DNA of 28,871 bases from IMG/VR virus record IMGVR_UViG_3300008450_000333, positions 1 to 28,871 of that record. One strand, 5' to 3'. The notes under the pieces were generated by a model. The model saw only the letters and a list, made by a program, of their open reading frames with translations. It was not told the origin of the DNA and made no database searches. This DNA comes from a virus. Shown piece after piece: positions 14,934-23,782 of the stretch. The stretch's first letter is position 1; every line of letters starts with the position of its first letter. The translations under genes and the position numbers were made by a program.

Positions 14934-15347
14934 ATGGCACGGCCAAAAGGAACGAAGAACATTGAAACGCCTGAAAAGATGTGGGAATACTTTGAGGCGT
15001 ACCGAGATGAAGTAAAAAGCAATCCGAGGAAAAAAATGGTGTTTGGTGGCAAGGACTTTGTTTCAGACTTTGAACTATTGGAAAGACCACTAACATTAGA
15101 AGGGTTTGAAAACTACTTAGCGGACAATAATATCCTTCAAGATGCAAGCCAATATTTTGCAAATACAGAAGGTAGATACGCTGATTATCAAACCATCTGT
15201 TCACGCATAAGGAAGGTTATCAGGCAAGACCAAATTGAAGGTGGCATGGTAGGACAGTACAATCCATCCATCACACAGCGGTTAAACGGGCTTACTGATA
15301 AGAGCGAAATGGTTGTAAAGGAGCAGCCTTTGTTTGGGGATGAATAA
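14934..15347 (+). CDS. terS: terminase small subunit
   Basis: The 137-residue product starts MARPKGTKNIETPEKMWEYF and contains RPLTLEGFENYLADN (residues 51-65), then FANTEGRYADYQTICSRIRK and DQIEGGMVGQYNPSITQRL. This is the layout of the gp3-like small terminase proteins, which recognise the packaging site on phage DNA and hand it to the large subunit. The basic N-terminus (RPKGTK) would contact DNA. One small ORF separates it from the large subunit. Nothing abnormal in length. Confidence 0.8.
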   Translation: MARPKGTKNIETPEKMWEYFEAYRDEVKSNPRKKMVFGGKDFVSDFELLERPLTLEGFENYLADNNILQDASQYFANTEGRYADYQTICSRIRKVIRQDQIEGGMVGQYNPSITQRLNGLTDKSEMVVKEQPLFGDE

Positions 15348-15534
15348 TAACAGCAACACACTTGTATTGGTAGCCAATAAATCAGCTAATGGCTGTGAAA
15401 TGCTTACTTTTTTAAACACTTTGGAAAATGCTTTTTTTGAAAGAGCAAAATCATTTAGGGTTGATTTATTTCAGCTTATGCCAAAAGGTAGGCTTTTAGT
15501 GGGATTCCATACTGATTTTTATTGGGATGAATAA
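15340..15534 (+). CDS. small unknown protein between terminase genes
   Basis: A 64-residue ORF starts at ATG 15340 inside the small terminase gene end and stops with TAA at 15532-15534, overlapping the large terminase ATG by 1 nt (TAATG). The sequence (NTLVLVANKSANGCEMLTFL, later DLFQLMPKGRLLVGFHTDFY) looks like a small alpha/beta domain. No family recognised. Its coupling to both terminase genes argues that it is translated. Confidence 0.5.
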   Translation: MNNNSNTLVLVANKSANGCEMLTFLNTLENAFFERAKSFRVDLFQLMPKGRLLVGFHTDFYWDE

Positions 15535-16706
15535 TGAGTTTCACCTACACCACAGCCATAAAGAAACTTCGGAAATTAAAAGCCCGCAAAAAGGTTGTTC
15601 AGGGTGGCACAAGTGCCGGAAAGACTTTTGGTATCTTACCAGTACTCATTGACAAGTGCATAAAGAATCCCGGACTTGAGGTATCTGTTGTATCTGAAAC
15701 CATACCTCACCTTCGCAGGGGTGCAATCAAAGACTTTCTTAAAATAATGGACTGGACGGGTAGGTACATTGAATCCAACTGGAACAAAACATTATTGACT
15801 TACCGGTTTTCAAACGGTAGTTATATCGAGTTCTTTTCGGCTGAACAGGAAAGCAAGCTGAGGGGAGCAAGGCGTAACGTGCTATACATTAACGAGGCCA
15901 ATAACATTGACTTCGATTCCTACCACCAATTAGCCATAAGGACAAGCGGGGATATATGGCTGGACTTTAACCCAACTAACGAGTTTTGGGCGCATACTGA
16001 GGTCTTAAACGAATCTGATTCAGAGCATATCATTCTGACCTACAAAGATAACGAGGCATTACCGGAAACTATCATTAGGGATATTGAAGCAGCCCAATTT
16101 AAACCCGGTGCATATTGGCAGAATTGGTGGAAGGTTTACGGATTGGGGCAAATTGGTAGCTTGCAAGGGGTTGTAATTGACAACTGGAAACAGGTTGATG
16201 CTATACCTCAGGATGCAAAGTTGGTATGTTACGGTATGGACTTCGGGTTTACCAATGACCCTACAACCTTAATAGGGGTATGGAAACATGACGGCAAGTT
16301 GTGGGTTGATGAATTACTATATCGAACCAACATGACCAACAATGATATAGGTAATTTTTTGAAGGCGTTGGAGTTTGGGCGCAATGAATTGATATGTGAT
16401 AGTGCCGAACCAAAGTCAATCGAAGAACTAAGGCTGCAAGGCTTCAATGTACACCCTGCAACCAAAGGCCCGGATTCCATCAAGATAGGGATAGACATTT
16501 TGAAGCGGTACGAAATCATGGTTACGAAGCGAAGCACCAACTTAATCAAAGAGTTAAGAGGTTATGTATGGGAAAAGGATGCGGACGGCAAGCTAACTGG
16601 CAAGCCAATAGACAGCATGAACCACACCATTGACCCTTTACGATACGTTGCCCTTAACAAATTGAACAACCGTCCGAGCGGTAAATATTCAACCATAAGC
16701 ATATAG
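15534..16706 (+). CDS. terL: terminase large subunit
   Basis: The 390-residue product has the packaging ATPase: Walker A GGTSAGKT (24-31), Walker B VLYINEA (116-122), and SGDIWLDFNPTNEFW as the coupling region. The C-terminal nuclease has GMDFGFTND (D236), ICDSAEP (D289) and NHTIDPLRY (D367), the usual metal-binding acids. It cuts concatemeric phage DNA and pumps it into the prohead through the portal. Length and layout are those of Terminase_3/6-type phage enzymes. The gene is followed by a late-type promoter at 16703. Packaging mode (cos or pac) cannot be read from this sequence. Confidence 0.95.
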   Translation: MSFTYTTAIKKLRKLKARKKVVQGGTSAGKTFGILPVLIDKCIKNPGLEVSVVSETIPHLRRGAIKDFLKIMDWTGRYIESNWNKTLLTYRFSNGSYIEFFSAEQESKLRGARRNVLYINEANNIDFDSYHQLAIRTSGDIWLDFNPTNEFWAHTEVLNESDSEHIILTYKDNEALPETIIRDIEAAQFKPGAYWQNWWKVYGLGQIGSLQGVVIDNWKQVDAIPQDAKLVCYGMDFGFTNDPTTLIGVWKHDGKLWVDELLYRTNMTNNDIGNFLKALEFGRNELICDSAEPKSIEELRLQGFNVHPATKGPDSIKIGIDILKRYEIMVTKRSTNLIKELRGYVWEKDADGKLTGKPIDSMNHTIDPLRYVALNKLNNRPSGKYSTISI

Positions 16707-16732
16707 CAATTATTCATAATTGTTCTATTTGT
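16703..16732 (+). promoter_or_regulatory. late-type promoter motif, copy 1
   Basis: ATAGCAATTATTCA (16703-16716) and TCTATTTGT (16724-16732), 21 nt from start to start, precede the ATG at 16738 by 14 nt. The second box resembles the Bacteroidetes -7 TAnnTTTG; the first replaces the -33 box. Similar pairs with the same spacing occur at 23747, 24363 and 26571. Confidence 0.55.
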
Positions 16733-16737
16733 AGTTG

Positions 16738-17334
16738 ATGATAAACAACTACTCACAACTAACAATCAAGCAGTTTTTACAATGCAAGTTGATTTCAGAA
16801 CTTGAATCAGATCCGGTATTGCGGAAAGTAAAGTTATTGGCAGCTATTGAAGGAAAGGAAGTTGACGAAATTGAAAGCCTACCAATGAAAGAAATGTTTG
16901 CCAAGCTGAAGGGTTTGGAAAGCGTTGAATCATTACAGCCAAACGGAAAGGTAAGCATGAAGTTTAAAGTCGGTGGGCGAAAGTTTATTGTTAAATGGCG
17001 GCAACAGGACTTAACCGCTGCTCAGTACATAGATGCAACCCACTTCTGTAAAGACCCAATAAACAATATTCACAACATATTGGCTGCCATATCGGTTGAG
17101 GTAAAGTGGTTCAGGGAGTTTCCATACAACGGGGATAATCATAAAGAGATAGCAGACCTGTTTTACAACGAAATGAAAATAAGCACGGCATACCCAATCA
17201 TGCTTTTTTTTTGCAGTTACTCAGAGGCATTAATACGCAATATAGCAACCTCTTTAGGGGAAGTAGCACTCAAGGAACTAAGGAAGCTGAAACATTCCAT
17301 CGTAAGTGGGGATGGGTTGCAACTATCAACTTGA
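16738..17334 (+). CDS. tail assembly chaperone, unshifted product
   Basis: From ATG 16738 (an upstream TTG at 16735 is less likely) the unshifted product has 198 residues. Placed between terminase and the tail genes, upstream of the tape measure, it has the position of the lambda G-like tail assembly chaperone. Sequence is helical (KVKLLAAIEGKEVDEI, FKVGGRKFIVKWRQQDLTAA, KDPINNIHNILAAISVEVKW). Near the end it runs through a nine-T tract (17204-17212). The frame-0 reading after the tract (about 40 residues) ends at 17334; a -1 shift gives the longer fusion. The chaperone call rests on position and the frameshift design. Confidence 0.65.
   Translation: MINNYSQLTIKQFLQCKLISELESDPVLRKVKLLAAIEGKEVDEIESLPMKEMFAKLKGLESVESLQPNGKVSMKFKVGGRKFIVKWRQQDLTAAQYIDATHFCKDPINNIHNILAAISVEVKWFREFPYNGDNHKEIADLFYNEMKISTAYPIMLFFCSYSEALIRNIATSLGEVALKELRKLKHSIVSGDGLQLST
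17204..17212 (+). promoter_or_regulatory. slippery site for -1 ribosomal frameshift
   Basis: Nine T residues lie in frame as CTT TTT TTT TGC. The heptamer T_TTT_TTT at 17205-17211 is a perfect X_XXY_YYZ slippery sequence; a -1 slip moves ribosomes into the frame that is open from 17211 to 17444. A homopolymer of nine could also be a sequencing length error, which would give one continuous gene. Confidence 0.6.
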
Positions 17335-17444
17335 TGAGCAACAATGACCGGACAAAATGGGATTATTATTTCAACATGAATGTTGTCGAGTTCTTAAACA
17401 CGGTGGCATTTTTTAAAGACAAAGCAGAAAGTGAACGCACGTGA
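17211..17444 (+). CDS. tail assembly chaperone, -1 frameshift extension
   Basis: This frame has no convincing start of its own (TTG only) but is open in -1 relative to the chaperone gene. A slip at the T tract would join 158 residues of the upstream product to 77 residues here, making a 235-residue GT-like protein. The added part contains FHRKWGWVATINLMSNNDRT and WDYYFNMNVVEFLNTVAFFKDKAE, a Trp-rich helical segment of the kind found at the end of tail chaperones, where it contacts the tail tube. It overlaps the next gene by 14 nt. Confidence 0.6.
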   Translation: MQLLRGINTQYSNLFRGSSTQGTKEAETFHRKWGWVATINLMSNNDRTKWDYYFNMNVVEFLNTVAFFKDKAESERT

Positions 17445-18045
17445 TATAGGCAATAAATACGGAACTCAGATTAAAGACTACCAGCAAGCCGAACAAACGG
17501 TGCTGGAAGAAATACTTATTGCACATTGTAACGAGGGCGTAAGGCTGATGCAAAACAAAATCAGAAAGGTTGCACGGACAAAAGGAGCGAGTACGTTGGC
17601 TCAATCAGTTTCAATCATGCCGGCTAAGATTACCCCTACCTCAGTTGAGATAAGCACGGTTTCAGAAGCTGATTACTGGAAGTTTGTGGACAAAGGTGTA
17701 AGGGGTGTTAAGCGGGATAAGACAATGGGCAAAAGTCCGTACAAGTTCAAAACCATTGGAGCAAGCAAAAAAATGATAGCCTCATTTAAAAAGTACATTG
17801 CTGCAACAGGTAGTAAAGGTTTGAAGAAACAGACTTTAATCAGGAAGAACAAAAAGAAACAGGCTAACCTGATTGAGCGTGAAGCATCTTTAATGGCAAC
17901 TTACACAAAGATAGGTGGTATCAAACCCATGTACTTTGCCCGTGAAGCCAACAACCAAAAAAGGAACAAGCAACTTGCAGCCGCAATAGCAATAGGATTA
18001 GGACAAGCAATAAAAGTAAACATCAGTGGCAGTATCAACAGTTAG
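17431..18045 (+). CDS. head-tail connector-like protein (HK97 gp10-like)
   Basis: The frame begins with GTG at 17431; no ATG occurs until well into the sequence, and the overlap with the frameshift extension (14 nt) supports the GTG. The 204-residue product has a helix (QAEQTVLEEILIAHCNEGVR), a strand region, then EADYWKFVDKGVRGVKR, where a Y/F-x-x-F-V-x-x-G-x-R-G segment is typical of HK97 gp10-like tail completion proteins. The C-terminal half is strongly basic (KKQTLIRKNKKKQ) and ends with YTKIGGIKPMYFARE. It would sit at the tail end near the head. Identity is plausible, not certain. Confidence 0.55.
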   Translation: MNARDIGNKYGTQIKDYQQAEQTVLEEILIAHCNEGVRLMQNKIRKVARTKGASTLAQSVSIMPAKITPTSVEISTVSEADYWKFVDKGVRGVKRDKTMGKSPYKFKTIGASKKMIASFKKYIAATGSKGLKKQTLIRKNKKKQANLIEREASLMATYTKIGGIKPMYFAREANNQKRNKQLAAAIAIGLGQAIKVNISGSINS

Positions 18046-19393
18046 CATAGCACCGGAACATTCATCCGGGTACAATCAGATAATCTATGAGGTGTCAAGT
18101 GATAACACTTCGCAGGCAAATTTCAACTTTGTTATTGATACCTACATTGGCGGGGTGAAAGTAAATAGGCAACTGTACCCTAAACAACCAGGTTCAACAA
18201 ACATTAAATTTGATGCCTCAAATGTGGTAAGGAACTACCTGCAATCAGATTTCTTTAATGCCTCAGCTTTCTTTAGTTACAACACCAACAGCCAAACAAG
18301 CTACTTTCTTCAGGTAGGTGAAGCCTATGATGATGCCAGCGGTATTCTCACTATTTACCCTGACCTTACAAGGATTCCAACAAGCGGACAATACAGGGCG
18401 TACAATTCAGTATTTGATTTTGAGGCCTTCAACAAGTTTTCGTTTATGCGGCTTGACGTTGCTTCTGGATTCTTTTTACAAGATACTTCAGCCCGAAGTT
18501 ATGTTCGTTCAGGGCAAAGAAAAGTATTGACTTATTTTGATCCGGCTGTAAACTTTTCAGCATTGTTGGCAAACGGACAACCTACAATAACAGTAATAGG
18601 TGACCTGCCACCTAATTTATTGGTGAATCAATTTTTATCGGGTACTGGAATACCTATTGGGGCATACATAACCAATGTTAACCCAACAACAAAGGTCATT
18701 ACTATGAGCGCAAATGCTACCACCACAGGAGCAGAAACAATAACAAGGGATAGACAAGTAACAGGATGTAAAGTAAAACAATATGACAGTTCAAATAATT
18801 TGCTTGATACCAATACCCAGTCTATCAGCTATACAGGCTCAACCTATGTATATAATATTGCACCTCAATTAATATCAGGATTCAGTCTTAATCCAAACAC
18901 GGCCTACTATGTTACCGAGTTATACTATACCATTGGGTTAATAGATGTTACTTTAGCATCATACACCACCTACATTGACGATTCATGCAGCAACTTTGAT
19001 GTTTATAGGTTGCATTGGTTAAATCAATATGGTGGATGGGAAGCCTTTAACTTTAATAAGTTGTCAGTTCCTTCAGTTGAGGTCAACAGGAAGCAGTACA
19101 AAAAGTTTCAGGCGTTGGACTACTCACCACTTGACAGGCTAAAAACGAATTACAACACCGAAATAGTGGATACAGTTAGGTTGAACTCTGACTGGATTAC
19201 AGACGAACAAGCAACATGGCTTGAGAGCTTATTCCTATCCCCTGTTATTTGGCTTGAACTTAACGGAGAATTTACAGCCGTTCAGTTAAGTGATACCAAT
19301 TATGAAGTAAGAGAATACCTGAACGGGCGTACACTTCACAACATTACTTGCAACATGCAATATTCATATAATAGATACAGGCAATCACTATGA
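18026..19393 (+). CDS. virion tail protein with an inserted beta domain
   Basis: The frame begins with GTG at 18026, overlapping the previous gene by 20 nt. The 455-residue product is beta-rich and lacks cysteine-rich or enzymatic motifs. Residues 171-243, with TITVIGDLPPNLLV, FLSGTGIPIGAYITNVNP and TKVITMSANATTTGAETIT, match a short repeat-type domain seen in many unrelated phage tail proteins, here placed within the chain. The end (HWLNQYGGWEAFNFNKLSVP) resembles distal tail proteins of Bacteroidetes phages. Position before the 947-residue tail protein and the tape measure agrees with a tail-tip role. Confidence 0.55.
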   Translation: MAVSTVSIAPEHSSGYNQIIYEVSSDNTSQANFNFVIDTYIGGVKVNRQLYPKQPGSTNIKFDASNVVRNYLQSDFFNASAFFSYNTNSQTSYFLQVGEAYDDASGILTIYPDLTRIPTSGQYRAYNSVFDFEAFNKFSFMRLDVASGFFLQDTSARSYVRSGQRKVLTYFDPAVNFSALLANGQPTITVIGDLPPNLLVNQFLSGTGIPIGAYITNVNPTTKVITMSANATTTGAETITRDRQVTGCKVKQYDSSNNLLDTNTQSISYTGSTYVYNIAPQLISGFSLNPNTAYYVTELYYTIGLIDVTLASYTTYIDDSCSNFDVYRLHWLNQYGGWEAFNFNKLSVPSVEVNRKQYKKFQALDYSPLDRLKTNYNTEIVDTVRLNSDWITDEQATWLESLFLSPVIWLELNGEFTAVQLSDTNYEVREYLNGRTLHNITCNMQYSYNRYRQSL

Positions 19394-22233
19394 ACCAAAG
19401 ACTTTTAGTATATGCAAATGATGTTGCGTACAATGTTGATATGTACGATAGTGAACCGATTGAAGTTGTAAAAAGCATCTTTGATATTGAAAACCCTGAA
19501 CAACGTAAAGCGGATTACACTAAAACAATCAAGATACCCGGCACGTCAAACAACAACAAGATATTTTCATTCATCTTTGACCTTGCACGTTTCACCATTA
19601 ATGATACCACCACTCAGTTTAACCCTGATTTCAATGCAGCATTAAAAACAAGTGCCATACTTTACCGGAATGAGATAGTACAAATCAAGGGGTACATTCA
19701 GTTGATGGACGTATTAAAGAACCCGGACGGTAGTGTAGATTATAATATTGTTATCATTGGGGAGTTGGCCAGCCTATACAAAGACATGGGCGAAGCTAAG
19801 TTGACAGCACTTGACATGAGCGAGTACAACCACACCCTGAACATAACAAATATCAACACGCTGTCAAATACTTCAGATGATGGATATTGTTATCCCATTA
19901 TTGACGTTGGGTTGTCACCCAATGAAAGTTCATTTTTTGTTGACCAGCTATCCCCGGCCATATTCTTAAAGGCCATAGTTGACAAGATATTTAGCACTTA
20001 TGGCTATGTGTATGATTCGGACTTTTTTAATTCGGAAATGTTTAAAAAGTTGGTGTTGTGGGCTGGGGATAACCCTGAACAATACCTGACCGATGTACAG
20101 ATATTTAACCGTACTTTTTTAGCCCAACAAACAACAGATACAAGTTACACAGATATTCAACTTAACGCAGCGGCAGCAGCATTGAAAACTATTATCTTTC
20201 CCACTGTATTCAAACAAAGTACACCCAGCGGATATGATAACAGTACAGGATGGTTTACTATTCAGGATGCCGGATTTTACAGGTTTGCCCTTAATGGTGA
20301 AATATACATACGAAACACAGGTGCGCTAAATGGCATACCTTATTATGCTCAGGTGTCCATAGTAAAATTTGATGGCGTAAGTGTTCAGCCTATTATTATT
20401 CAGACCTTAGGAATACCACCTTTAGCAACAAACGGGTTTCAGGATTTCCCTATCAATTTGGAAATGACCTCAGACCAATTTTTTAATGTTAATGAGTCTG
20501 TGTTTGTTACAATCTCAATGCCTACCAACCCCGGCAATCAATTCGAGTGGAAAATAGCAACGGTAAATACCCCGATGCTATTCCGTGACATACCAAGTAC
20601 AAGGAAGTATGAAGGTGTTACAGTTAACTTGACGAGGTTTTTCCCGGTGGATATGACACAGGCGGAGTTCATGACTAACCTGAAAAACTGTTTTAACCTT
20701 TACTTTGAGCCTGACCCGGACATCCCTAACAAATTAAGGATTGAACCACGTGATGAATATTATACTCAAACAGTATTTGACCTCACCAACAAAGTTGATT
20801 ACTCACAGGAAATCAATATTAAGCCTTTAGAGTTAAGCAAGTACCGGACCTACATTTATTCTTTTGACAAGGACAATGACGAGTATAATACCTACTACAA
20901 TAACATATCTGAGTATGCTTATGGGTACAGGAAGTTTGATGTTGTCAACGATTTCGCAACGGAAACAAAAAACATTAAGGTGTCTTTTGCACCAACACCG
21001 TTATCAGACACACCGGGCTGGCATACTCGTATTTTTTCGAAAGTGAGATACAAAGGAAGCAACGGAGTTGTTACCCCAAAATCCGCAAAGGGTAGGCTAT
21101 TGCACATTAACAACCTATCGGCAGGGGTAGGCACTAACATTGTTTATATTTTATCCCGGACTACTTCGGCTGTATCTTATCCCGTATATCAGTATGCCGG
21201 ACATTTGGATGATCCGTTGAGCCCAACCATAGATTTAAATTTTGGTTCACCTACTGTTTTATATTACGATGCATCAGGATATACCACCAATAACCTTTTT
21301 AATAAGTATTGGAGAAAGAACATCCTTGAACTTACCGACCCCGATAGTAAGGTTGTAGAATTAAAGGCAAAGTTAAACGAGGTTGAATTGAAGGATATGA
21401 CCTTTGATAAACTTTACCTTATTGACAGGCAATATTTCAGGCTTCAGCAAATGACTTATGATGCAAACAATATCGGCACGGTGTCATTAAGGTTGTTAAA
21501 GGTATTGAAGTATAATAATTGGAGTACTGCCGGTGTCACACCAATAAACGGGGGGAGTGGTGATTTTATTGACGGTGCTGGTGATGTGTTGGGCGACATG
21601 CCTGTGTTTGATTTATTCCAAACTAAGGGTGGGAATAACACCAATAACCAAACCAACCAAACCATATACGGTGAGGGCAACAGTCAGGGAGCATTTACCG
21701 ATAACTCAATAGTAAACAGTAAGGATAATATGTTTTCCGCTGAGTATGTGAATATACTTGCTGGTGGGGATAACGAGGTTTATGCTCCGGGTGTTGGGTT
21801 GTTTGGATGTTCGGGTTATACATCTTCATTAGAAGGTGAGCAGGTAATCAATAACATTCAGCAACCGTTCATGCTTACTTATGACCTTGCATCTTCACAG
21901 ATAGTTGATGCCCATAATACACCGATTCAAATACTCAATAAAATAGCCGGGTACTATTTAGAAGTGTACGATGCCTATGCTCAGTTAACGTCCGGAGAAA
22001 CTTATACATCAGCGGTCACGTATTTGGATTACGACACTAACTCAGCTGGTTCAAACGGGTTGCTACATTGGGCAAATACATTTTTGTCAAATGGAAACGC
22101 TTTTCAAAGGGGTGCATTGGTGACACATCCAACATTAAGGGAAGAGGGGGTAGTGTGGAAAGCGGCAAGCAGTCCGGGAACGGGTACGGGTTCAATAAGG
22201 TTAACGGTTCATTATAGATTAATACCAACATAA
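19390..22233 (+). CDS. large tail protein, probable baseplate/tail-tip hub
   Basis: The 947-residue product starts MNQRLLVYANDVAYNVDMYD and contains PEQRKADYTKTIKIPGTSNN (about 37-56), a segment typical of a tail protein family in Bacteroidetes phages. A central region (FFPVDMTQAEFMTNLKNCFN, LYFEPDPDIPNKLRIEPRDE) resembles hub-type tail proteins that sit at the tail tip. From about residue 740 the sequence becomes glycine- and asparagine-rich (GGSGDFIDGAGDVLGDM, NNTNNQTNQ), suggesting a flexible link to a C-terminal beta domain. It overlaps its neighbours by ATGA and TAATG. Exact position in the virion is inferred. Confidence 0.65.
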   Translation: MNQRLLVYANDVAYNVDMYDSEPIEVVKSIFDIENPEQRKADYTKTIKIPGTSNNNKIFSFIFDLARFTINDTTTQFNPDFNAALKTSAILYRNEIVQIKGYIQLMDVLKNPDGSVDYNIVIIGELASLYKDMGEAKLTALDMSEYNHTLNITNINTLSNTSDDGYCYPIIDVGLSPNESSFFVDQLSPAIFLKAIVDKIFSTYGYVYDSDFFNSEMFKKLVLWAGDNPEQYLTDVQIFNRTFLAQQTTDTSYTDIQLNAAAAALKTIIFPTVFKQSTPSGYDNSTGWFTIQDAGFYRFALNGEIYIRNTGALNGIPYYAQVSIVKFDGVSVQPIIIQTLGIPPLATNGFQDFPINLEMTSDQFFNVNESVFVTISMPTNPGNQFEWKIATVNTPMLFRDIPSTRKYEGVTVNLTRFFPVDMTQAEFMTNLKNCFNLYFEPDPDIPNKLRIEPRDEYYTQTVFDLTNKVDYSQEINIKPLELSKYRTYIYSFDKDNDEYNTYYNNISEYAYGYRKFDVVNDFATETKNIKVSFAPTPLSDTPGWHTRIFSKVRYKGSNGVVTPKSAKGRLLHINNLSAGVGTNIVYILSRTTSAVSYPVYQYAGHLDDPLSPTIDLNFGSPTVLYYDASGYTTNNLFNKYWRKNILELTDPDSKVVELKAKLNEVELKDMTFDKLYLIDRQYFRLQQMTYDANNIGTVSLRLLKVLKYNNWSTAGVTPINGGSGDFIDGAGDVLGDMPVFDLFQTKGGNNTNNQTNQTIYGEGNSQGAFTDNSIVNSKDNMFSAEYVNILAGGDNEVYAPGVGLFGCSGYTSSLEGEQVINNIQQPFMLTYDLASSQIVDAHNTPIQILNKIAGYYLEVYDAYAQLTSGETYTSAVTYLDYDTNSAGSNGLLHWANTFLSNGNAFQRGALVTHPTLREEGVVWKAASSPGTGTGSIRLTVHYRLIPT

Positions 22234-23750
22234 TGGCAGAAGAAAATATAATATTTAACACCAAAGTAAATACAGGTGGTAGTGCAGAAAGTATAAAATC
22301 TGTAAAGACCGAGTTGCGCCAGCTTAAAAATGAGATGGCCGGACTTGAACCGGGGAGTGCAGCATTTACTAAGGCTGCTCAAAGGGCTGGGGAATTACAG
22401 GATAAGATTGAAGACGCAAATAATGCCGTAAAAGCTTTTAACCCTGAGGCAAAGTTTCAGGCATTTGCCGGTGTTTTGGGTGGTGTGGCTAATGGATTTA
22501 GTGCCGCTCAAGGTGCAATGGCTTTATTTGGGAGTGAAAACAAAGATATAGAACAAGCCATATTAAAGACACAGGGAGCGATAGCTATTGCAACAGGTGT
22601 CAATGGATTGTTGGGCATGAAGGATGCCTTTGTTATTCTATCATCCGTTATAAAAACACAGGTTGTTGCAGCTTTTGGAACAATGAGGGCGGCAATTATA
22701 AGCACGGGTATATTAGGACTTGTTACTTTGATTGGAACTTTAATTTATCAATGGTATGAAGAAAAGAAAGCCAATGATGCCGCAACCGAGGCACTCAAAA
22801 AATACAATGAGGAGCAGCAAAAGTCCGGCAAGTACATTCAGGATTTAGCAATCAGAAGGTTAAAGGGCAGAGAGAGAGAGTATGCCGAATTAAAAAAATC
22901 ACATACTGATGAAATTTTAGAACTTGAAAAAAGGATAAAGGATGAGCAAATACTTGAAGAGAATGCAAGGTTATTAAGGAATCAGCTTACCGAAACTCAA
23001 TCAGCCGAGGAAGCAATGATAAAGGAGAAGTGGAGATTAGAGGATGAAAATAAGGAAAGAGAAAAATCTGAAAGGTTAAAAAAATTGCGTGAAGAAGAAA
23101 TTGCACGTGAACAAAAGTATAATGAAATAAGGTTTTCAGATGGTGAAAAATATACTGATTCATTAGCAAAGCTTAATGAAGACGAACAAAGACTTGCAGA
23201 TGAAAGAGCGCAAAGAGATTTAGAGGAACTTGAAAAAACAGTTGAAATAAATAATGCCAAAGTTGACCTTTCAAAGTTAACTACTAAGGTAACAGTTGAT
23301 GACCTTAACACGGTAGCCAATGCACTTAATGGAGTTGGGGCGTTAGTAGGTGAACAGACAGAAGCCGGCAAAGCATTGGGCATTGCATCCGCAACTATTG
23401 ATACATATGTTGGAGCAAACAAGGCTTTTGCTCAGGGTGGTTTATTGGGATTCATTGCAGCGGCTGGTGTGATAGCTGCCGGACTTGCAAATGTTAGGCG
23501 TATAATGTCGGTTCAAGTTCCAAAAACAAGCCGTAAAAGTTCCTCGTTTGGTGGCGGTGGTGGTGGCGGTGGTGCAGTTGCACCAATTATCCCACCTGCA
23601 AGCAATGCAACAAGGTTAACCAATAGTAATGAACCTATTATAACCCGTGAACTAAACGTAAAAGATAACAGGGTATATGTTTTGGAAAAGGACATTACAT
23701 CTACTCAGGATAGGGTAGCTGCTATCAGGGAGAAAGCAACCATACAATAA
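22233..23750 (+). CDS. tape measure-like tail protein
   Basis: The 505-residue product has the design of a tape measure protein. An N-terminal helix (TELRQLKNEMAGLEP...AAQRAGELQDKIEDA) precedes hydrophobic segments, the main one at about 153-173 (AIISTGILGLVTLIGTLIY). A long charged coiled coil follows (about 175-345), then a second hydrophobic alanine/glycine-rich stretch (GLLGFIAAAGVIAAGLANV) and a run of nine glycines. Tape measure length sets tail length; 505 residues would give a fairly short siphovirus-like tail. It lies upstream of a late-type promoter and the head genes rather than at the end of the tail module. Confidence 0.75.
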   Translation: MAEENIIFNTKVNTGGSAESIKSVKTELRQLKNEMAGLEPGSAAFTKAAQRAGELQDKIEDANNAVKAFNPEAKFQAFAGVLGGVANGFSAAQGAMALFGSENKDIEQAILKTQGAIAIATGVNGLLGMKDAFVILSSVIKTQVVAAFGTMRAAIISTGILGLVTLIGTLIYQWYEEKKANDAATEALKKYNEEQQKSGKYIQDLAIRRLKGREREYAELKKSHTDEILELEKRIKDEQILEENARLLRNQLTETQSAEEAMIKEKWRLEDENKEREKSERLKKLREEEIAREQKYNEIRFSDGEKYTDSLAKLNEDEQRLADERAQRDLEELEKTVEINNAKVDLSKLTTKVTVDDLNTVANALNGVGALVGEQTEAGKALGIASATIDTYVGANKAFAQGGLLGFIAAAGVIAAGLANVRRIMSVQVPKTSRKSSSFGGGGGGGGAVAPIIPPASNATRLTNSNEPIITRELNVKDNRVYVLEKDITSTQDRVAAIREKATIQ

Positions 23751-23777
23751 GCAATTTTCAATCAATAATCTATTTGT
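23747..23777 (+). promoter_or_regulatory. late-type promoter motif, copy 2
   Basis: ATAAGCAATTTTCA (23747-23760) and TCTATTTGT (23769-23777), 22 nt from start to start. The next ATG (23783) is 14 nt from the start of the second box, the same distance as in copy 1. Confidence 0.55.
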
Positions 23778-23782
23778 AAGTG

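Noticed and set aside
14857-15204. 115-residue minus-strand open frame
   Set aside because: It spans the lipoprotein end and small terminase on the wrong strand and lacks recognisable content.
16229-16549. 106-residue minus-strand open frame
   Set aside because: It lies wholly inside the large terminase gene, opposite its nuclease domain, and has no own signals.
22997-23422. 141-residue minus-strand open frame
   Set aside because: It is the serine-rich complement of the charged coiled coil in the tape measure gene, a common shadow effect.
23551-23577. GGT/GGC repeat as a microsatellite or CRISPR-like repeat
   Set aside because: It is in frame and encodes a glycine linker in the tape measure protein; there are no spacers.
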